Positions 18,500 to 30,487 of a DNA stretch of 64,000 bases are shown piece by piece. Every line of letters starts with the position of its first letter. Position 1 is the stretch's first letter. The stretch lies in contig NC_064047.1 of assembly GCF_932526225.1 (NCBI RefSeq), positions 13,836,460 to 13,900,459 of the forward strand, written 5' to 3'. The position numbers and the translations under genes were made by a program. The stretch comes from Nematostella vectensis. Lineage: Eukaryota; Cnidaria; Anthozoa; Actiniaria; Edwardsiidae. A model generated the notes under the pieces. That model worked only from the letters and a program-made list of their open reading frames with translations, was not told where the DNA came from and made no database searches.

Positions 18500-19097
18500 A
18501 AGAAAATGCCCCACATTTTCCCCACCCTCCCCCAAGGTGGGGTGCAATAGAAAACAAAGAAAATAGAAAAGGTTGGATAGTTGAACTTTGATCTTTCATT
18601 CAATGGACAAACCTTTCTTCTCCGAGAGAAATCGTGTTGGAAATATGGTTAAATGTGTACAGTCAGTAAATTTACGAGAAAGCCGGAGAGATAGAGCAAA
18701 TGAGGGAGAGTATAGAAATTGTATACCTTTTTTTAAAAAATAGACTTGCGACATGGCCGAAATCTTCAGACTCCCACCACTGTGAGAGAGTTTACTGGTA
18801 TGGACTTTCTAAATTGCAGATATTTTATTTCACGGATTGCTATTAGACCCATTATCTTACCGCAACTGAATGGTAAAATGCGTTCCAGCCGGTTGGTTTC
18901 CGAATCGAATGCATTGTAGGGGGAGGATTGCGTTGTTGTTGTTCGCACGTGGATGCTTCTTGTTCCGCCTTATTGTAAACACAAAACTCACGTGCGGGGC
19001 TCTTGTACCACAGGGAACCCAAAGGCACTCGCGCGTGATGTCTCTTAGCGTTTTCCGATCGCCGGAGATACGCGTATGACATCATAAATGGGCTAAA
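18500..19097. other. non-coding right part of MULE copy 2
   Basis: Between the zinc-finger gene and the right terminal repeat. No ORF with recognisable content. Copy 1 diverges from copy 2 at the left edge of this part (about 18495), so it is not represented in copy 1 within the window. Confidence 0.5.
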
Positions 19098-19174
19098 ATG
19101 ACAACGACTGTTTTAAATGGCAACGACCGTTCTTAAAATGACAACGACCGTTCCAAATGGCAACGATGGTTTAC

Positions 19175-19760
19175 GCCGACGAAGAGAGAATAGTACTCCT
19201 CGGGGTCTAAGCCCTCCGGGCCCCCTTGCCGCCGTCCCGGCAGCAAAGGGTCGACTTCCTCTGTCCACACCTTCTCCGGTAGGAGCGGCTTAAGCAGCCT
19301 GTGTTTGACATCGTCGGGGATGTCCTCGTCCAGGATGTTCTGGACCAGCCCCGCCAGTACGGCGGGCGCCTCTTTGTCACGCATGCTACCGAGAACCTCC
19401 TCTATGTAAGCGTCCATGTTTGGGCACACCTTGTGCCACCCAGTCTCTAACTGAGAGTTTGGGTATGCCCTGTGCCACCCAGTCTCTAATTGACCGTACT
19501 GCGGGCTGCGATGTCGGACAGGACGAGTGCGAACCATCCCCGAGCGCGCCTCTCGATGCCACGCATCCTCTGCCCTTCACGATTCCCTCCGCAGGGGCGG
19601 CACAACCGCGTCTCCGACTGAGTCCCTATGCCGCAGACCCTGCACGGCACGGGGAGGGGGCTGCCCTTTCGGAGCCTTTGGAGGTGCACCTTGCAGTAGG
19701 TGTCCATGCACCTCCGGCCGCACGTGTTTGCGTGGCCGATCTTTAGCCACCCGCATTAAT
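19175..19760 (-). pseudogene. PLV Cys-rich (zinc-ribbon-like) gene fragment, frameshifted
   Basis: The minus strand reads, in one frame (about 19760 to 19487), HANTCGRRCMDTYCKVH, then PCRVCGIGTQSETRLCRPCG, then RMRGIERRARGWFALVL: paired Cys-X2-Cys and CxxxC knuckles of a zinc-ribbon-like module with a helical tail. After a stop near 19487 another frame (about 19537 to 19175) gives a 39-bp in-frame duplication (QLETGWH repeated) and DKEAPAVLAGLVQNILDEDI ... YYSLFVG, shared with the first PLV. It is cut by the MULE at 19174. The parts may be one gene with a frameshift. It could be a DNA-binding PLV protein; no firm family. Confidence 0.5.
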
Positions 19761-19939
19761 CTTTTCCGCACTTCATCCTTCGAACGCTCGGTATACCACA
19801 GGACAGACGGATGTCTAATCTAATAAGTCCTTAAGGGTTCGAACTGCATCATTGGAAAAACATAGCCGTGATACTTCGTAATAGCTTCGTTTATTAGGGT
19901 GCGAGTCACAAAGTCCTTAAAAACGTATGTCATGAAGTA

Positions 19940-20297
19940 CCAAGCTCAACAATTGCCCTCATTATTCATGTACGCGAAACGCGCCCGGCCTACAGCCCTA
20001 ATTAATTATTCATGTACGTGAAACGCGCCCGGCCTACACCCTAATTATTCATGTACGCGAAACGCGCCCGGCCTACAGCCCTAATTAATTATTCATGTAA
20101 GCGAAACGCGCCCGGCCTACATGAACAATTGCCCTAATTATTCATGTACGTAAAACCGATTTGGCCTACATGAACGATTGCCCTAATTATTCATGTACGT
20201 GAAACATTACACGCTTGATATATAGAGACGGGTCAGGGGGGGTCGGAGGGGCCCGCCGCGGCCCCCTAGGGGGGCTTCACTCAAACTACCCAGTCCC
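19940..20297 (+). repeat. PLV subterminal repeats and terminus, second copy
   Basis: Six units like those at 11701-12000, then acacgcttgatatatagaga, a G-rich stretch and the C-rich end at about 20297. Confidence 0.8.
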
Positions 20298-20880
20298 CCC
20301 CGTAAAGAGTAAAAAGACGGGAAATAATGTCGGTAGTCGGCAAATATTTTTGTCGCTAGTCACTAGTTTTCATGTTTTGTCGGTAGTCGGTTACTCTTTA
20401 GGCCGTTTGTCGCCAGTCGATTAACCCCATCCAGACCATCATGTTATGCAGAGTTATGCACTGCCTTGCATATTCTTATTACTGCGATATTTGTCGCGAT
20501 ACTGTCGACAGTATTATTGTTTCTTTTTTTCTACAAAAAAAGCATTTTTCTAGTATAGGGTAAAGCCAGTAAGCACTCCATAGTGTTTTATTCCGTGGAT
20601 TATTACGGGAACATTTGTGGGCATATTATGTTTTTGGGGATCATTCGCGCGCCGGAGATCATTTGCGATCCTATACAGACCTGAGTTTGAGATGTGCTCG
20701 CTAATAAACAGCGGTTGAGAGAGATTAGAGGGGATCAAAGTGGTTTCTAAAGACCACATTTTTATCACATCATCTTTAAGTTAGAATAGTAAGAGAAGAT
20801 TTGAGACATTTGCACCTTCTTGGTTTGTACTTATTCTGTACATCTGATTGAAAACACTCTTTTATGATGCTGAATGGATC
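20298..20880. other. non-coding sequence with gtcggtagtcgg motifs
   Basis: Three copies of a gtcg-tagtcg motif at 20328-20425, inverse of the motif beyond the first PLV end. The rest is AT-rich with no ORF of note. Confidence 0.4.
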
Positions 20881-21355
20881 ATAAAGATCTTTTAGATACG
20901 AGCTAAGACATAACACGAATAGGATAGGGACTTTTAGATACGAGCTAAGACATAACACGAATAGCATAGGGACTTTTAGATACTAGCTAAGACATAACAC
21001 GAATAGCATAGGGACTTTTAGATACGAGCCAAGACATAACACGAATAGCATAGGGACTTTTAGATACGAGCCAAGACATAACACGAATAGCATAGGGACT
21101 TTTAGATACGAGCTAAGACATAACACGAATAGCATAGGGACTTTTAGATACGAGCTAAGACATAACACGAATAGCATAGGGACTTTTAGATACGAGCTTA
21201 AAGACATAACACGAATAGCATAGGGACTTTTAGATACGAGCCAAGACATAACACGAATAGCATAGGGACTTTTAGATACGAGCTAAGACATAACACGAAT
21301 AGCATAGGGACTTTTAGATACGAGCCAAGACATAACACGAATAGCATAGGGACTT
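20881..21355. repeat. 42-bp tandem repeat, about 11 units
   Basis: Unit cttttagatacgagctaaga plus cataacacgaatagcataggga. Very homogeneous, one unit with a 2-bp insertion near 21196. Forty-two bases is 14 codons, so the minus strand carries open frames of a 14-residue repeat (SYLKVPMLFVLCL); no start or context supports translation. Confidence 0.9.
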
Positions 21356-21840
21356 GGAAGGGCTAATTGTATTATTGACGCTAAGAGTGTTTTTGAGCGA
21401 ACTTTTAGGAAACAAAGCTCCTTAAAAGAAAACTTGGATTGACTCCGAGTAAGATGTCGCCTTGACGCGGAAACCTATAATAGTTTGCGAGTTCGGGTTT
21501 TGGAAAACAAGTTATCTGATACAACCGCAACCAGTCTATTCTGGACCTATGACCTCAGAAAACTAACCTTACGTCTACATTGAACGCCAGTCACAAATCA
21601 TTACGTTTAATTGATTATTCTTCACGTCTAGCGGCGTTTCCATATTAGTCGTTATTTAGCCTCATATGTAAAATGCAAAAATACCGTTAAAATGGCGAAT
21701 AGTGACCGTGGTGTGAATTAACTAACGTTTGAGGCCCTCCCCCAAATCGCAGCTCAAAATACGTAACCCTCCCCCTGAACATACCAGCACTCGCCCGACC
21801 CCCCGTTAAATAATTACTCTTCCCTAAAAATAAAAACTGT
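21356..21840. other. non-coding sequence
   Basis: No gene, RNA or clear repeat recognised. Confidence 0.4.
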
Positions 21841-22096
21841 ATGGGACAAGTTAAGGTGTGTCTTGGGCATGTTTCCGATAAAAAGTGGTTTGATTTTGGG
21901 ATACCTTGATATACTAAAAAAGTAACTTTCTTCACTGACAAAAGTGTCCTTCTAGCACGGCACACGTCTCGATAATAGGGACAAGTTAAGGTGTGTCTTG
22001 GGCATGTTTCCGGTAAAAAGTTGTTCGATCTAACAACTTTTTCCACTGACAAAAGTGTCAATCTTCTAGCACGGCACACGTCTCGATAATAGGGAC
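21841..22096. repeat. tandem duplication of about 130 bp
   Basis: The phrases gggacaagttaaggtgtgtc, actgacaaaagtgtc and cacggcacacgtctcgataa occur twice, at 21843-21976 and 21979-22096, with small indels. Confidence 0.85.
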
Positions 22097-23223
22097 TCTC
22101 TTAAACGGGGTCAACAATTCACCGGAAGAAACTTTCACTCAGACCAACCATCACTATTATTCCCCCAATGACGAAGGCAGGGCCCCCTGAATGGTCGATG
22201 TCCGATATTCGTATATTCTCTCATAATAATGGCAACGCTTGTATGCTCGCGCATATTCTTATTCGAATAAAACGCAGTGCTTCCGGTGGAATGTATGTTC
22301 ATCAGAAGATATAAAACAGATAAACCACTACAAATACCACAGAAAAGACAGAACTCCAGGAAATTTCACTACACAAAAATGCGATACCCGAATTCTATAC
22401 CCCAATATACGTGACTTATTACCCCCCTCACAAGTGTTATAATGCCATAACGAGGAGACTGTGCATCCAAGAATAGGAGGGTACATACATGCAACTTTAT
22501 TTGTCCACAAATTTCTATACATTTCAATGGGTATATTACATTATACATGTATATGATGTAATAAAAAATAATATAAAAGGTGACGAGTGCTCATTGTTAA
22601 AATGCTTAACCAGAGTCACCATTCAGGCCCTAAGGGAGTGTCATCCCTCAAGACTTAGGAGGGGTACCTTAATTTAAGGTCCCCAATTGATTGTCATATA
22701 ATCCCCCCTTAGACTCAGCTTAATTATTGAACAGACTTCTCCCCTAAACTATTTCACAATCTTGTATATCTAAAAGCCTCGCTTTAAATGGCAGTAATCC
22801 GTCACAGATTTTGAACATCAAAAAATGCATTGTTTTTGAAAGCCAGTTAAAATAATCAAAACTTGTAAGCTGCACTGGTGTTATAGAATCCTGAACTAAG
22901 CTCGAGATGTACACACACACTTCAAATAAGGCTGCACTAAAGAATCCTTGTGCCCGCGTTGGCTCATGGGTATCAAAAAAATGAGCAAATTCAAATTTGA
23001 TTTTTTTTTCATCTTTTTTGTGCTTTTCACCACTTGCACTGGGGTTTTCACAACATGTGTTTTGTGATTTACATGCTATCCATGATGCATTCGCGGGTCA
23101 CGACACATGTATTTCCACGATACATCCTAATTCAAAATCAGTAATTTCATGACGCAGTACCAACTAACAAATATTTATACATCTTTATGTCTATTGTCAC
23201 TTTACAGGCGTTCAAAGCTGTAT
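22097..23223. other. non-coding sequence 3' of the TRIM/TLDc gene
   Basis: AT-rich; no convincing ORF. Would include the 3' untranslated region of the minus-strand gene ending at 23224. Confidence 0.4.
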
Positions 23224-26200
23224 TCAGTCCACCACCTCGTGAAACACTTCCATTTCGTCGGGTGTGAATTTCCAGGTGCCAGCAAAGACGTCACACTCGC
23301 CATCAGATGTGGCGCCCTGGGGACGAGCGTACGTGCGTGACCACGTACTGGACCATTTTCCACCCCCCGCGTTGTCAGCGATAAACAGGTCACGACCACC
23401 ACCAAACACCGGACCGTAACGTGTGTCGTCATAAATGGCATGTTCATCTGGCGTGCGCCTCAATGGCAACTTTTCAGGGCGGTAGCCATTCTTGTTACAC
23501 AGCGTGAATAAGAATGACCTGCTGGAGGACTGGTATCCCCGGCCACTCACTTTTAAGAACATAAAACAAAATGCGTTATTTTTATAATAAAAACTAGAAT
23601 AAATACGACAAAAATTGTGTTTTGGTATATCATAACAGCGGAACTCGTATAATTTAAATTCTCAAATGTCAGAATTGTCACCTTCCGTTAGTATGACCAA
23701 ATAATAATAATAAAAAAAAATAGTAAAGAAGCTTCTATGCATTCATGAATTGTGTCTTTTCCAGTTAAGACCTGCTTCTTGCGACCCGCTTAAAGTTTTC
23801 TCAGATACGGGGTTTCCACCCTCCAGATATCGGCACTGAAAAATATCACTTCCCGGCTTGCAGAAATGTCCAATTTTTTCATATAGAGGGGGAGATAGCT
23901 CTTTTCGAGGATAGAAAATAAGTTAAAGTAAAAGATCTTATAACCCCCATCCCATTTAAGCCCCTGTCTATAATAATTAAGCCACCACCCCTGCCTGATT
24001 TTGGTTTTGTTTTTTGTACAAAGGAAGTAATATAAATACTTATTAATAGCATCTAAGACTTTATAGGAACCAAAATACCTAGTGTCGGATCTGAAAAAAA
24101 AATTGAAATCCCCTGTGTAACCAAGCAGATCTCTTCGGCACTAAAAAGGAAATAAGCGACAGGGGCCTGTCAGAGATTTTACGATGATTTATTAGAGGCC
24201 GTTTTCGTAGCCTACCTGTAGGCTTTAATAGTTTTTCCGGCACTAAAACCCCAAAAACACAAAGTTCGAGGCGGCCGGATTATGCGAGCTCGAAATATAA
24301 ATATTATTATATAAATAATAATTCATAACTTTTGATAAATAAGATACTAGTTCTCATAATATTATTATATTAAACTACAAAACTATTTTGTCGCGTGATA
24401 TATCTAGGGACATTAATCTCTTACTCACAACCCTTAAATGGAGCTTCAATGGAGCCTGTCGGGAATGTAATTACAGTCACAACAAGGGTGAAAAGGATTA
24501 TCTGCGAAATTCTTTATAGGTAAAAAAGCAAAAATAATCATAAAACTATTGAGATGATTAACAGTAATGATACAAAACTCCCTGCTTTTCTATGAATTAA
24601 TATCTGAGGCAATTCAACAGTAGGCAAATAACAGAATTACTAGAAAAATAAATGTGCCAAGATATCAGAGATTCTTCTAAATGGCTCGATTTTAATAACC
24701 TTTACTTCTAGTATTGTCCAAGGACAAATCTAGTTAGTAAATTGCTCGATTTTAATAACCTTTACTTCTAGTATTGTCCAAGGACAAATCTAGTTAGTTT
24801 GAAAACATTTCCCTGCACCAAACAGCAACATTTAACGGGTTCACCTTACGTGTTGCAATGAAAGGGGCTAACAAACGATTTTTTATTTGTCCATCCAATC
24901 CTTTTATCAGAAGATATGCGTAATTACATATTTGGTGGAAGGGGGAGGAAAAAGTAACAAGTATTGTCTGCCAGAGAAGGAACCCTACCACCGCCCTACT
25001 TGTATTCGGTTCATAAGATGATGTATTGCAAACGGGCTTTGTCGAGTTCATATAAAAAAAGGACATCGTGACCGTCCACGGGAAAACGTACACTAAGGTT
25101 TTCAAACTCGTGGGCACGTGCACGGGCACACGCCGTTTAAACGGATTTTTTTTCCGTGACCACGTTACTTTTTTCCGTTGACACGGATTTTTTTCCTGTG
25201 GCCACGGAAGGAAAAGCCGTGGGCACGCGGTAAAAAAGGCAGTTAAAAAGAATTTGAAAGGCCGTTGACACGGCTGTCAAGATTCCGTGTCTACGAATCA
25301 AGCACACGGATCGCGAGTCGTGAATGTTGAACTATTCGATTGAATCTTCCGATTTAAGTAAAAGTCGTTTTCACAACTTTGAGTCGTTGTGGTGGTTACG
25401 GCTTGATGTTAGGTAAACAATAAACACCGAAATCGGTATCAAACATTCACTGATCGTGGCCGCTCTAGTAATGGCACAGAAATAAATGAGAAATACTTAT
25501 TCCTTATAATATGTGGGTTAATTTGGTGTGTGTTATGTAGCGATAACACGTAAATACAGGACGAGAGTTTTGTTATGAACTAGTCGCGGTTTCGGCTTCT
25601 TGTTAGAGAAAAAAAGAAACTCCGTTGGTATCAGACATTCGCTGATCATGACCGTTCTTGTGGAATCTTACAGAATTCATAATTCCTTATATTCCTCATA
25701 ATTCGAGGATTTGTTTGATGTGTGTTATTTGCGGATATGTACGATAATGCGTAAATAAGTTTTTTTGTTAGACAAACTAGAAGCTCCGAAGTCGGTATCA
25801 AAGGTTTATTGATTATGGCCGCTCTAGTGAAATCGTACAGAAATAAATCAGAAATACTTATTCCTCAAAATTCGAGGATTTATTTTATGTGTGCTATATG
25901 TGTATATGTAAGATTGCGTAAATAAGGGCGAAAGTTGTGTCATCAACTAGTGGCGATTTCAGCTTGTTTTTAGACAAACAAGAAACTCCGAAGTCGGTAT
26001 GCAATTTCGCGCACTTTTCGAACATTTTGTCGCTTGTTTCGTCTTCGTTGTTGATCATAGTTTTTCTTGTTTGATTTGATACTCGAGATGGTTTGAGTTA
26101 AATACTTCGATATCGATAAACTAAGCTTTCTTATCAAGTATGCTCACTACTCTACGGCAATCGACGTGTTTATCTATGGAAGGAGGAGGAGGAACGGAGA

Positions 26201-29200
26201 TAAACAGCGACAAAGATTTGGCTGTAGTTTTAAATTGATGTTTACTCACTTCCCGCGATTTAAGGGAGTAATGCATGGTCAAACATAACGCGGAGGATCC
26301 CGAGAACGTAATCATTAAACAGTTTCGGAGTTTAATGATAAAAGACTTAGAATTTTAAGCAGTTTAAGAGTTAAATGATAAATAAAAATCCTCATTGACC
26401 TTCATTCAAAATCTTTGCGGCCTATCATCCGATGTCCACGACGTACACTCGATTGTCTGCAATCCTCCATACGACTTTGAAAGCCGTGAACTTAAGTCTT
26501 CTCTACAGTTAAAAAAAAAATACTGAAAGTCGTGGGCTAAGATTGTGCAACCCGTGTCCACGTAAAGAATATCCGTAGACACGGGAAAAAAATCCGTTTA
26601 ATATCCGTTTGTTTTTGGCGTTTACACGGAAAACCTAAGTGTACGTTTTCCCACGGACGGTCACTCATGAGATGTCATCCTCCATCTCTTCCTAAGATTT
26701 ACAAAAAGTAACGACACAGTTGAGGTAATGGACAAAAATAGGGCAAATGTTTTCTTTGTACAATAATGATCGGAAGTCCCGACCCTCACCCTGCTACGGC
26801 CCTTCTCGTATTCGTTAGTATACTCACTTGTCCACGCTACGTCAGAGTAGCCACCAAACACGTATCGGCCCCCAACGCTCACGAGCACGATGTTCGGCGC
26901 TTTGCCGTTGCATTTTTCATGGAAGGTCCTGGCAGCCCAGCCATCTCTCTTTGCAGAGAAACATCTGACCCAGCGACTTTTTGAACTCTGCTGCACGGGC
27001 TGCAGGAATCCCAAGAGATCTCGGAGGTACTCTTGACCTTTGCCGCTAAGGATGGCGGACTTCTCAAAAACTGCAACGAAATTACACCATCCAGAGATAT
27101 TATAGATAAAGGCTTGTACTTCATGGTATGTCCATATTGTATCCTTCTCCTCGTATTGAGCGATAACGAATTGGAAAACTAATCTTATGAAATACTTGCC
27201 TCGGGATAATCACGAGTATGTCTAGATAAGGAGATAAGTGTAATAAAAAGTAAAAATTTGGGGTAAACATCAATAGAAAAATACTTAAACAGGAGGCAAT
27301 TCCCTAAAAATAACTATAGAGGCAAACAAGAAAGTTGTCAATGTTCTCGACGTCACGTGGGATCTCGGGAACCAATCGTCCACAGAGAAAGCAATCACCC
27401 TAACAACCTTATCAAGAACATTTCAATGCGGGTAAATAAACGCTTTCGCGAGATCTCTTCATCTGCAGAATGCTGAACAGAGCGGTGCCGGAATACCAAC
27501 ATGTGCTCGACCGCAGTGGATACCAGCACCGCCTGCAGTTCCAACGCCCAAAGACCCAGCAATAGGCAGAAACTGGAAATCACCCGTAAATCTGAGCGAT
27601 GCAGCTACAACTACGCACTTACAAAAAGTTTGTAAATGCGCAAAAAGGGGACCCAGAGAAACCTGGAAATAGCCTGTAAAAAGTCTGTAAATTGTCTGCA
27701 AACCTTTGGGATGGAACTAAAGCTTCCCATTGCATAGATTTTCCAGACTATTTTCAGGGTTTTCTGGGTCCCGTTTTAGCGCATGCTCTTGGTATCATTT
27801 CTCCGAATACGGATTATTTCCAGTTTATTTACAGACTATTTAAAGACTTGCTGTCATTGTGAGAAGACTCTAAACAATCTACATACTATTTACAGACAAA
27901 TATGGCAAATCTAGGGTTTAGAAATATATCTAGTATATATAAAGTCCAATTTTCGGTTAATTTCCCGTGTATGTACAGGCTATTTTCATACAATGGAACA
28001 TGACACAGCTAAAAGAGAATTTACCTTGGCCTTTATAAACTAAGATTGTTTTTGACAAAGAATCCCAATACTCCTCGTCCACGCCTAAATAAACACCATC
28101 CTCTCCATCCATTGTATGAACAGTACCGCTTTCGAACATATGCACGTGTTCGCGAAATTTGCGAACAACGCAATAGCAGCTGTTACTGTTAGAGAGGATT
28201 ACAGTTATTCATAATCAGGACACAACTGTATTGGAGAATTTACCTGTATGCTCACCAACTGAGACTTGGCTTGATACATCAACTGAGATCTTCTTTGACA
28301 TGGAACTCCAATATTCCTGATCCACTACAAGACGAACTCCACCCTCCATACAAGGCTTATCCACGGGTTTCTCTGCTAGACTCGATAGCTGGGATAGCAC
28401 TTCATTCCTGATGGACAAGACATCCACATCATTTGCTTCCCTGCACATTCTCTCAGCAAACTCCAAACTGCTACGAGCACTCGCAAGTCTCATGGATATA
28501 TTCTCTCTCTGGGCAGTCAGCTGCTTCTCTTGCTTTTGACAAGCTGACTCGATCTCCCCTCTAAGATCAGATCGCATCTTCTCAAGAGCACCTATCTGCT
28601 TATCAATAAACTGATCCAGATTCTTCCTGGTTACAAGTTTATTTTCGTCAAGATGTTGTTGAGCCTTTTCAACCAATGCCATCGTCTGTTCAATGTTGGT
28701 GATTTTTGATGTAACTTTTTTTGCTCTTTCCAATATTTCTTCTTTCTCTCGAGCGATAACATCACTTGTGAAAATGTAATCATGATTTTTATGATCAACA
28801 ACGGTGCAGTCCCGGCAAATTACTTCCTTACAAGATTCGCAAAACAGTTTCAGCTTTTTATCCTTATGTTTGGTGCAGTAGGAAGTTTTGCTCATTGCAA
28901 GTAACTTTCCGCTTTTGATCTCATCAAGACTGAGGATAGTGTGGTGTTGCAGCGTTTTTATGTTTTTATGAGCCGAGATGCACTGCTCACAGACAAAGTG
29001 ATCGCATTCGTTACATCTCCCCTGGGCAGGCTCGCCGCTATCACACGATTCACAAGCTGGTTTCTTCTTGGAGTCGTCAGATGTCAACAAAGGAAGAACA
29101 GAGATAATACTGTTGATCATGAAATTCACCTTCAAACTGGGAACATCTGCTGGGGAAATCTAAGAGAAAAAAAAAAGTTAATGGAGTTTGCATACCACCA

Positions 29201-29686
29201 TTTCAAAATCGGGGGGGGGGGGGAGGGCCCCGTTTAGATAGATGTATTAGGGTTTAATATTAGGCTAATAACTAATTCTTTTTTTTGAACATTTTGATAC
29301 GCATTAACTATGTATACAATGGAGCCAATTTACTTGTGAGAAGAATTTAATATTAGAGTGATTCATATATATTTAGTTGAAATGCACCTGTCGTTTAAAT
29401 TTATTTGTTTCTTTCAAAACAATGCAAAGCAAAGAGTTTGTTACACAAGTTGTGCCAAGGTCATTTAACTAATGGATGTATTTTTGATATGACAGATTAC
29501 CTGGAATTCCGCCTTACAGAGGGGGCACACAAGTTTTCCTCTCCCTTCAGAGTGCACTGCCAGCTCTTCCAGGCAGTGCCGACAAAATGAGTGCAAGCAA
29601 GGCAGCACTCTAGGATCGTTGAAGTGCTCTATACACAAAGAGCACGTCACCTCATCCTCGAGGCGCCTGCTGGCGGATGTTGCCAT
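23224..29686 (-). CDS. TRIM-like gene with a C-terminal TLDc domain
   Basis: Five exons on the minus strand. (1) 29501-29686: ATG, RING finger CSLC...CPLC (C3HC4). (2) 28244-29159: phase 0; two B-box-like units (CESC...CISAH and CTKH...CRDC...HKNHD), coiled coil, then EYWSSMSKKISVDV. (3) about 28025-28180: MDGEDGVYLGVDEEYWDSLS, a relative of the end of exon 2; its acceptor phase does not fit exon 2. (4) 26828-27070: acceptor ttcgttgcag, first half of TLDc (KRDGWAARTFHEKCNGK, YVFGGYSDVAW). (5) 23224-23549: second half (SSSRSFLFTL, YGPVFGGGRDLFIADN), stop. Exons 2, 3, 4 and 5 join by phase 1. RING/B-box/coiled-coil proteins are usually ubiquitin ligases in the cytoplasm; TLDc domains occur in oxidation-resistance and V-ATPase-associated proteins. 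The product may be a ligase whose substrate contact uses TLDc, which is inference. Exon 2 could splice straight to exon 4. Confidence 0.75.
23550..25062. other. intron of the TRIM/TLDc gene, left part
   Basis: AT-rich. Contains a 58-bp direct duplication at 24684-24741 and 24742-24799 (ctcgattttaataaccttta...ggacaaatctagttag). Nothing else recognised. Confidence 0.5.
25063..26683. mobile_element. 1.6-kb element with inverted termini inside the TLDc intron
   Basis: Left end gaccgtccacgggaaaacgt plus acactaaggtttt at 25070; the inverse (aaaacctaagtgtacgtttt plus cccacggacggtc) ends at 26665. Subterminal sequence is full of cacgg / ccgtg phrases with A or T runs on both sides. The core holds about four degenerate units of 165-190 bp (cggtatcaaacattcactga ... 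gccgctctagta) at 25434, 25627, 25792 and 25999. No transposase ORF. Probably a non-autonomous DNA element; superfamily not recognised. Confidence 0.65.
27116..28024. other. intron segment also present in the duplicated locus
   Basis: From 27116 (gtacttcatggtatgtccat) rightwards the sequence is nearly identical to 34359-35275. No coding content. Confidence 0.6.
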
Positions 29687-29699
29687 TTCTACACATCAA

Positions 29700-30485
29700 C
29701 AATAAATGGTTATTAGATAACCGAAGTAGCAGAGACATAATAATCAACAATTATTCGCCGAAGGCGAAGGGAATAGCGGTGGATAGAGACGCTTCGCTTC
29801 TCGGACAACTGTTTATTTTTCGTACCATTTCTCATCCTATGCGGATATCCCAGCCGCCAGCAGGGGTCTATTTACTAATCATTCCGGGATAGCGAACCAA
29901 TCAGAGCGTGCGTTCTTATGAAGTTCCCGCCCAGTATATACAAATGCAGAATCCCTGCACTTTATCATGTCAAACAATACATCATCCATTGATGAAGTTC
30001 TATTTAATCTATATTCAAGTATAGAGTATAATGTATATAGTACGTAATAAATTCATTGCAATGATCTTTGATCACACGTGCGTAACCGTGAAACCAATTC
30101 AGATGTAGCAACTCACTAAGAGTACCGCTCGTTTTGACTCAGTATCCGATTAGAATTTTTCTTTCTTCTGGGACAAAATAATGACTAAGAATTCTCAACG
30201 CTTGGAGAAGTTGTAGGAAGCCATATAGAAGAATCCGAAGCAGTGTTGTGGTATCTATTTGATGTTTATTTTGTTGTAAATTCTGGAGTTACATCTTTGC
30301 TCTTTGCATGACCAAACAAATTACACCTCCTTTCCCTTGAATAAACCTATTCCTAAACCTTAATCTGTGAGCTCAAATGCCTAGTTTTGCCGGAAAATGA
30401 CAATCAACACATTGCGAACCTGGGCAGAAAGTATGAATCAATGCAAAAGGCCCAAATAGTCGTGATAGTAAACCAGAAGAATAAA
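29700..30485. other. upstream region of the TRIM/TLDc gene
   Basis: Homology with the duplicate locus ends near 29700. Likely contains the promoter; includes a GC-rich patch at 29755-29950 (aaccaatcagagcgtgcg) resembling a dispersed repeat or CpG-type promoter. No ORF of note. Confidence 0.4.
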
Positions 30486-30487
30486 TA

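Larger units (their letters stand above)
17260..19174 (+). mobile_element. MULE copy 2, internally deleted, both terminal inverted repeats present
   Basis: Starts with gtaaaccatcgttgccattt at 17260 and ends with the exact inverse at 19174; both ends carry additional aacggtcgttg-type sub-repeats. It is the reverse complement of copy 1 but jumps at about 17840 from the FAR1-like region straight to the zinc-finger region, losing the DDE and SWIM exons. No target-site duplication is seen: the flanks are ttttccctttc and gccgacgaagag. It lies against a PLV fragment on its right. Confidence 0.8.
19175..20300. mobile_element. second PLV fragment
   Basis: Begins directly at the MULE terminus inside a reading frame shared with the first PLV (YYSLFVG). 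Continues through a Cys-rich gene on the minus strand and ends with the same 49-bp subterminal repeats and C-rich terminus as 11701-12113, in the same orientation. The coding fragment near its left end is inverted relative to its copy at 4490-4710. Confidence 0.7.

Noticed and set aside
20983..21249. Repeat protein SYLKVPMLFVLCL on the minus strand
   Set aside because: A frame kept open by a 42-bp repeat; no promoter, start context or homology.
24794..25129. 111-residue minus-strand ORF in the TLDc intron
   Set aside because: Low-complexity AT-rich frame running into the inverted-repeat element; no recognisable content.
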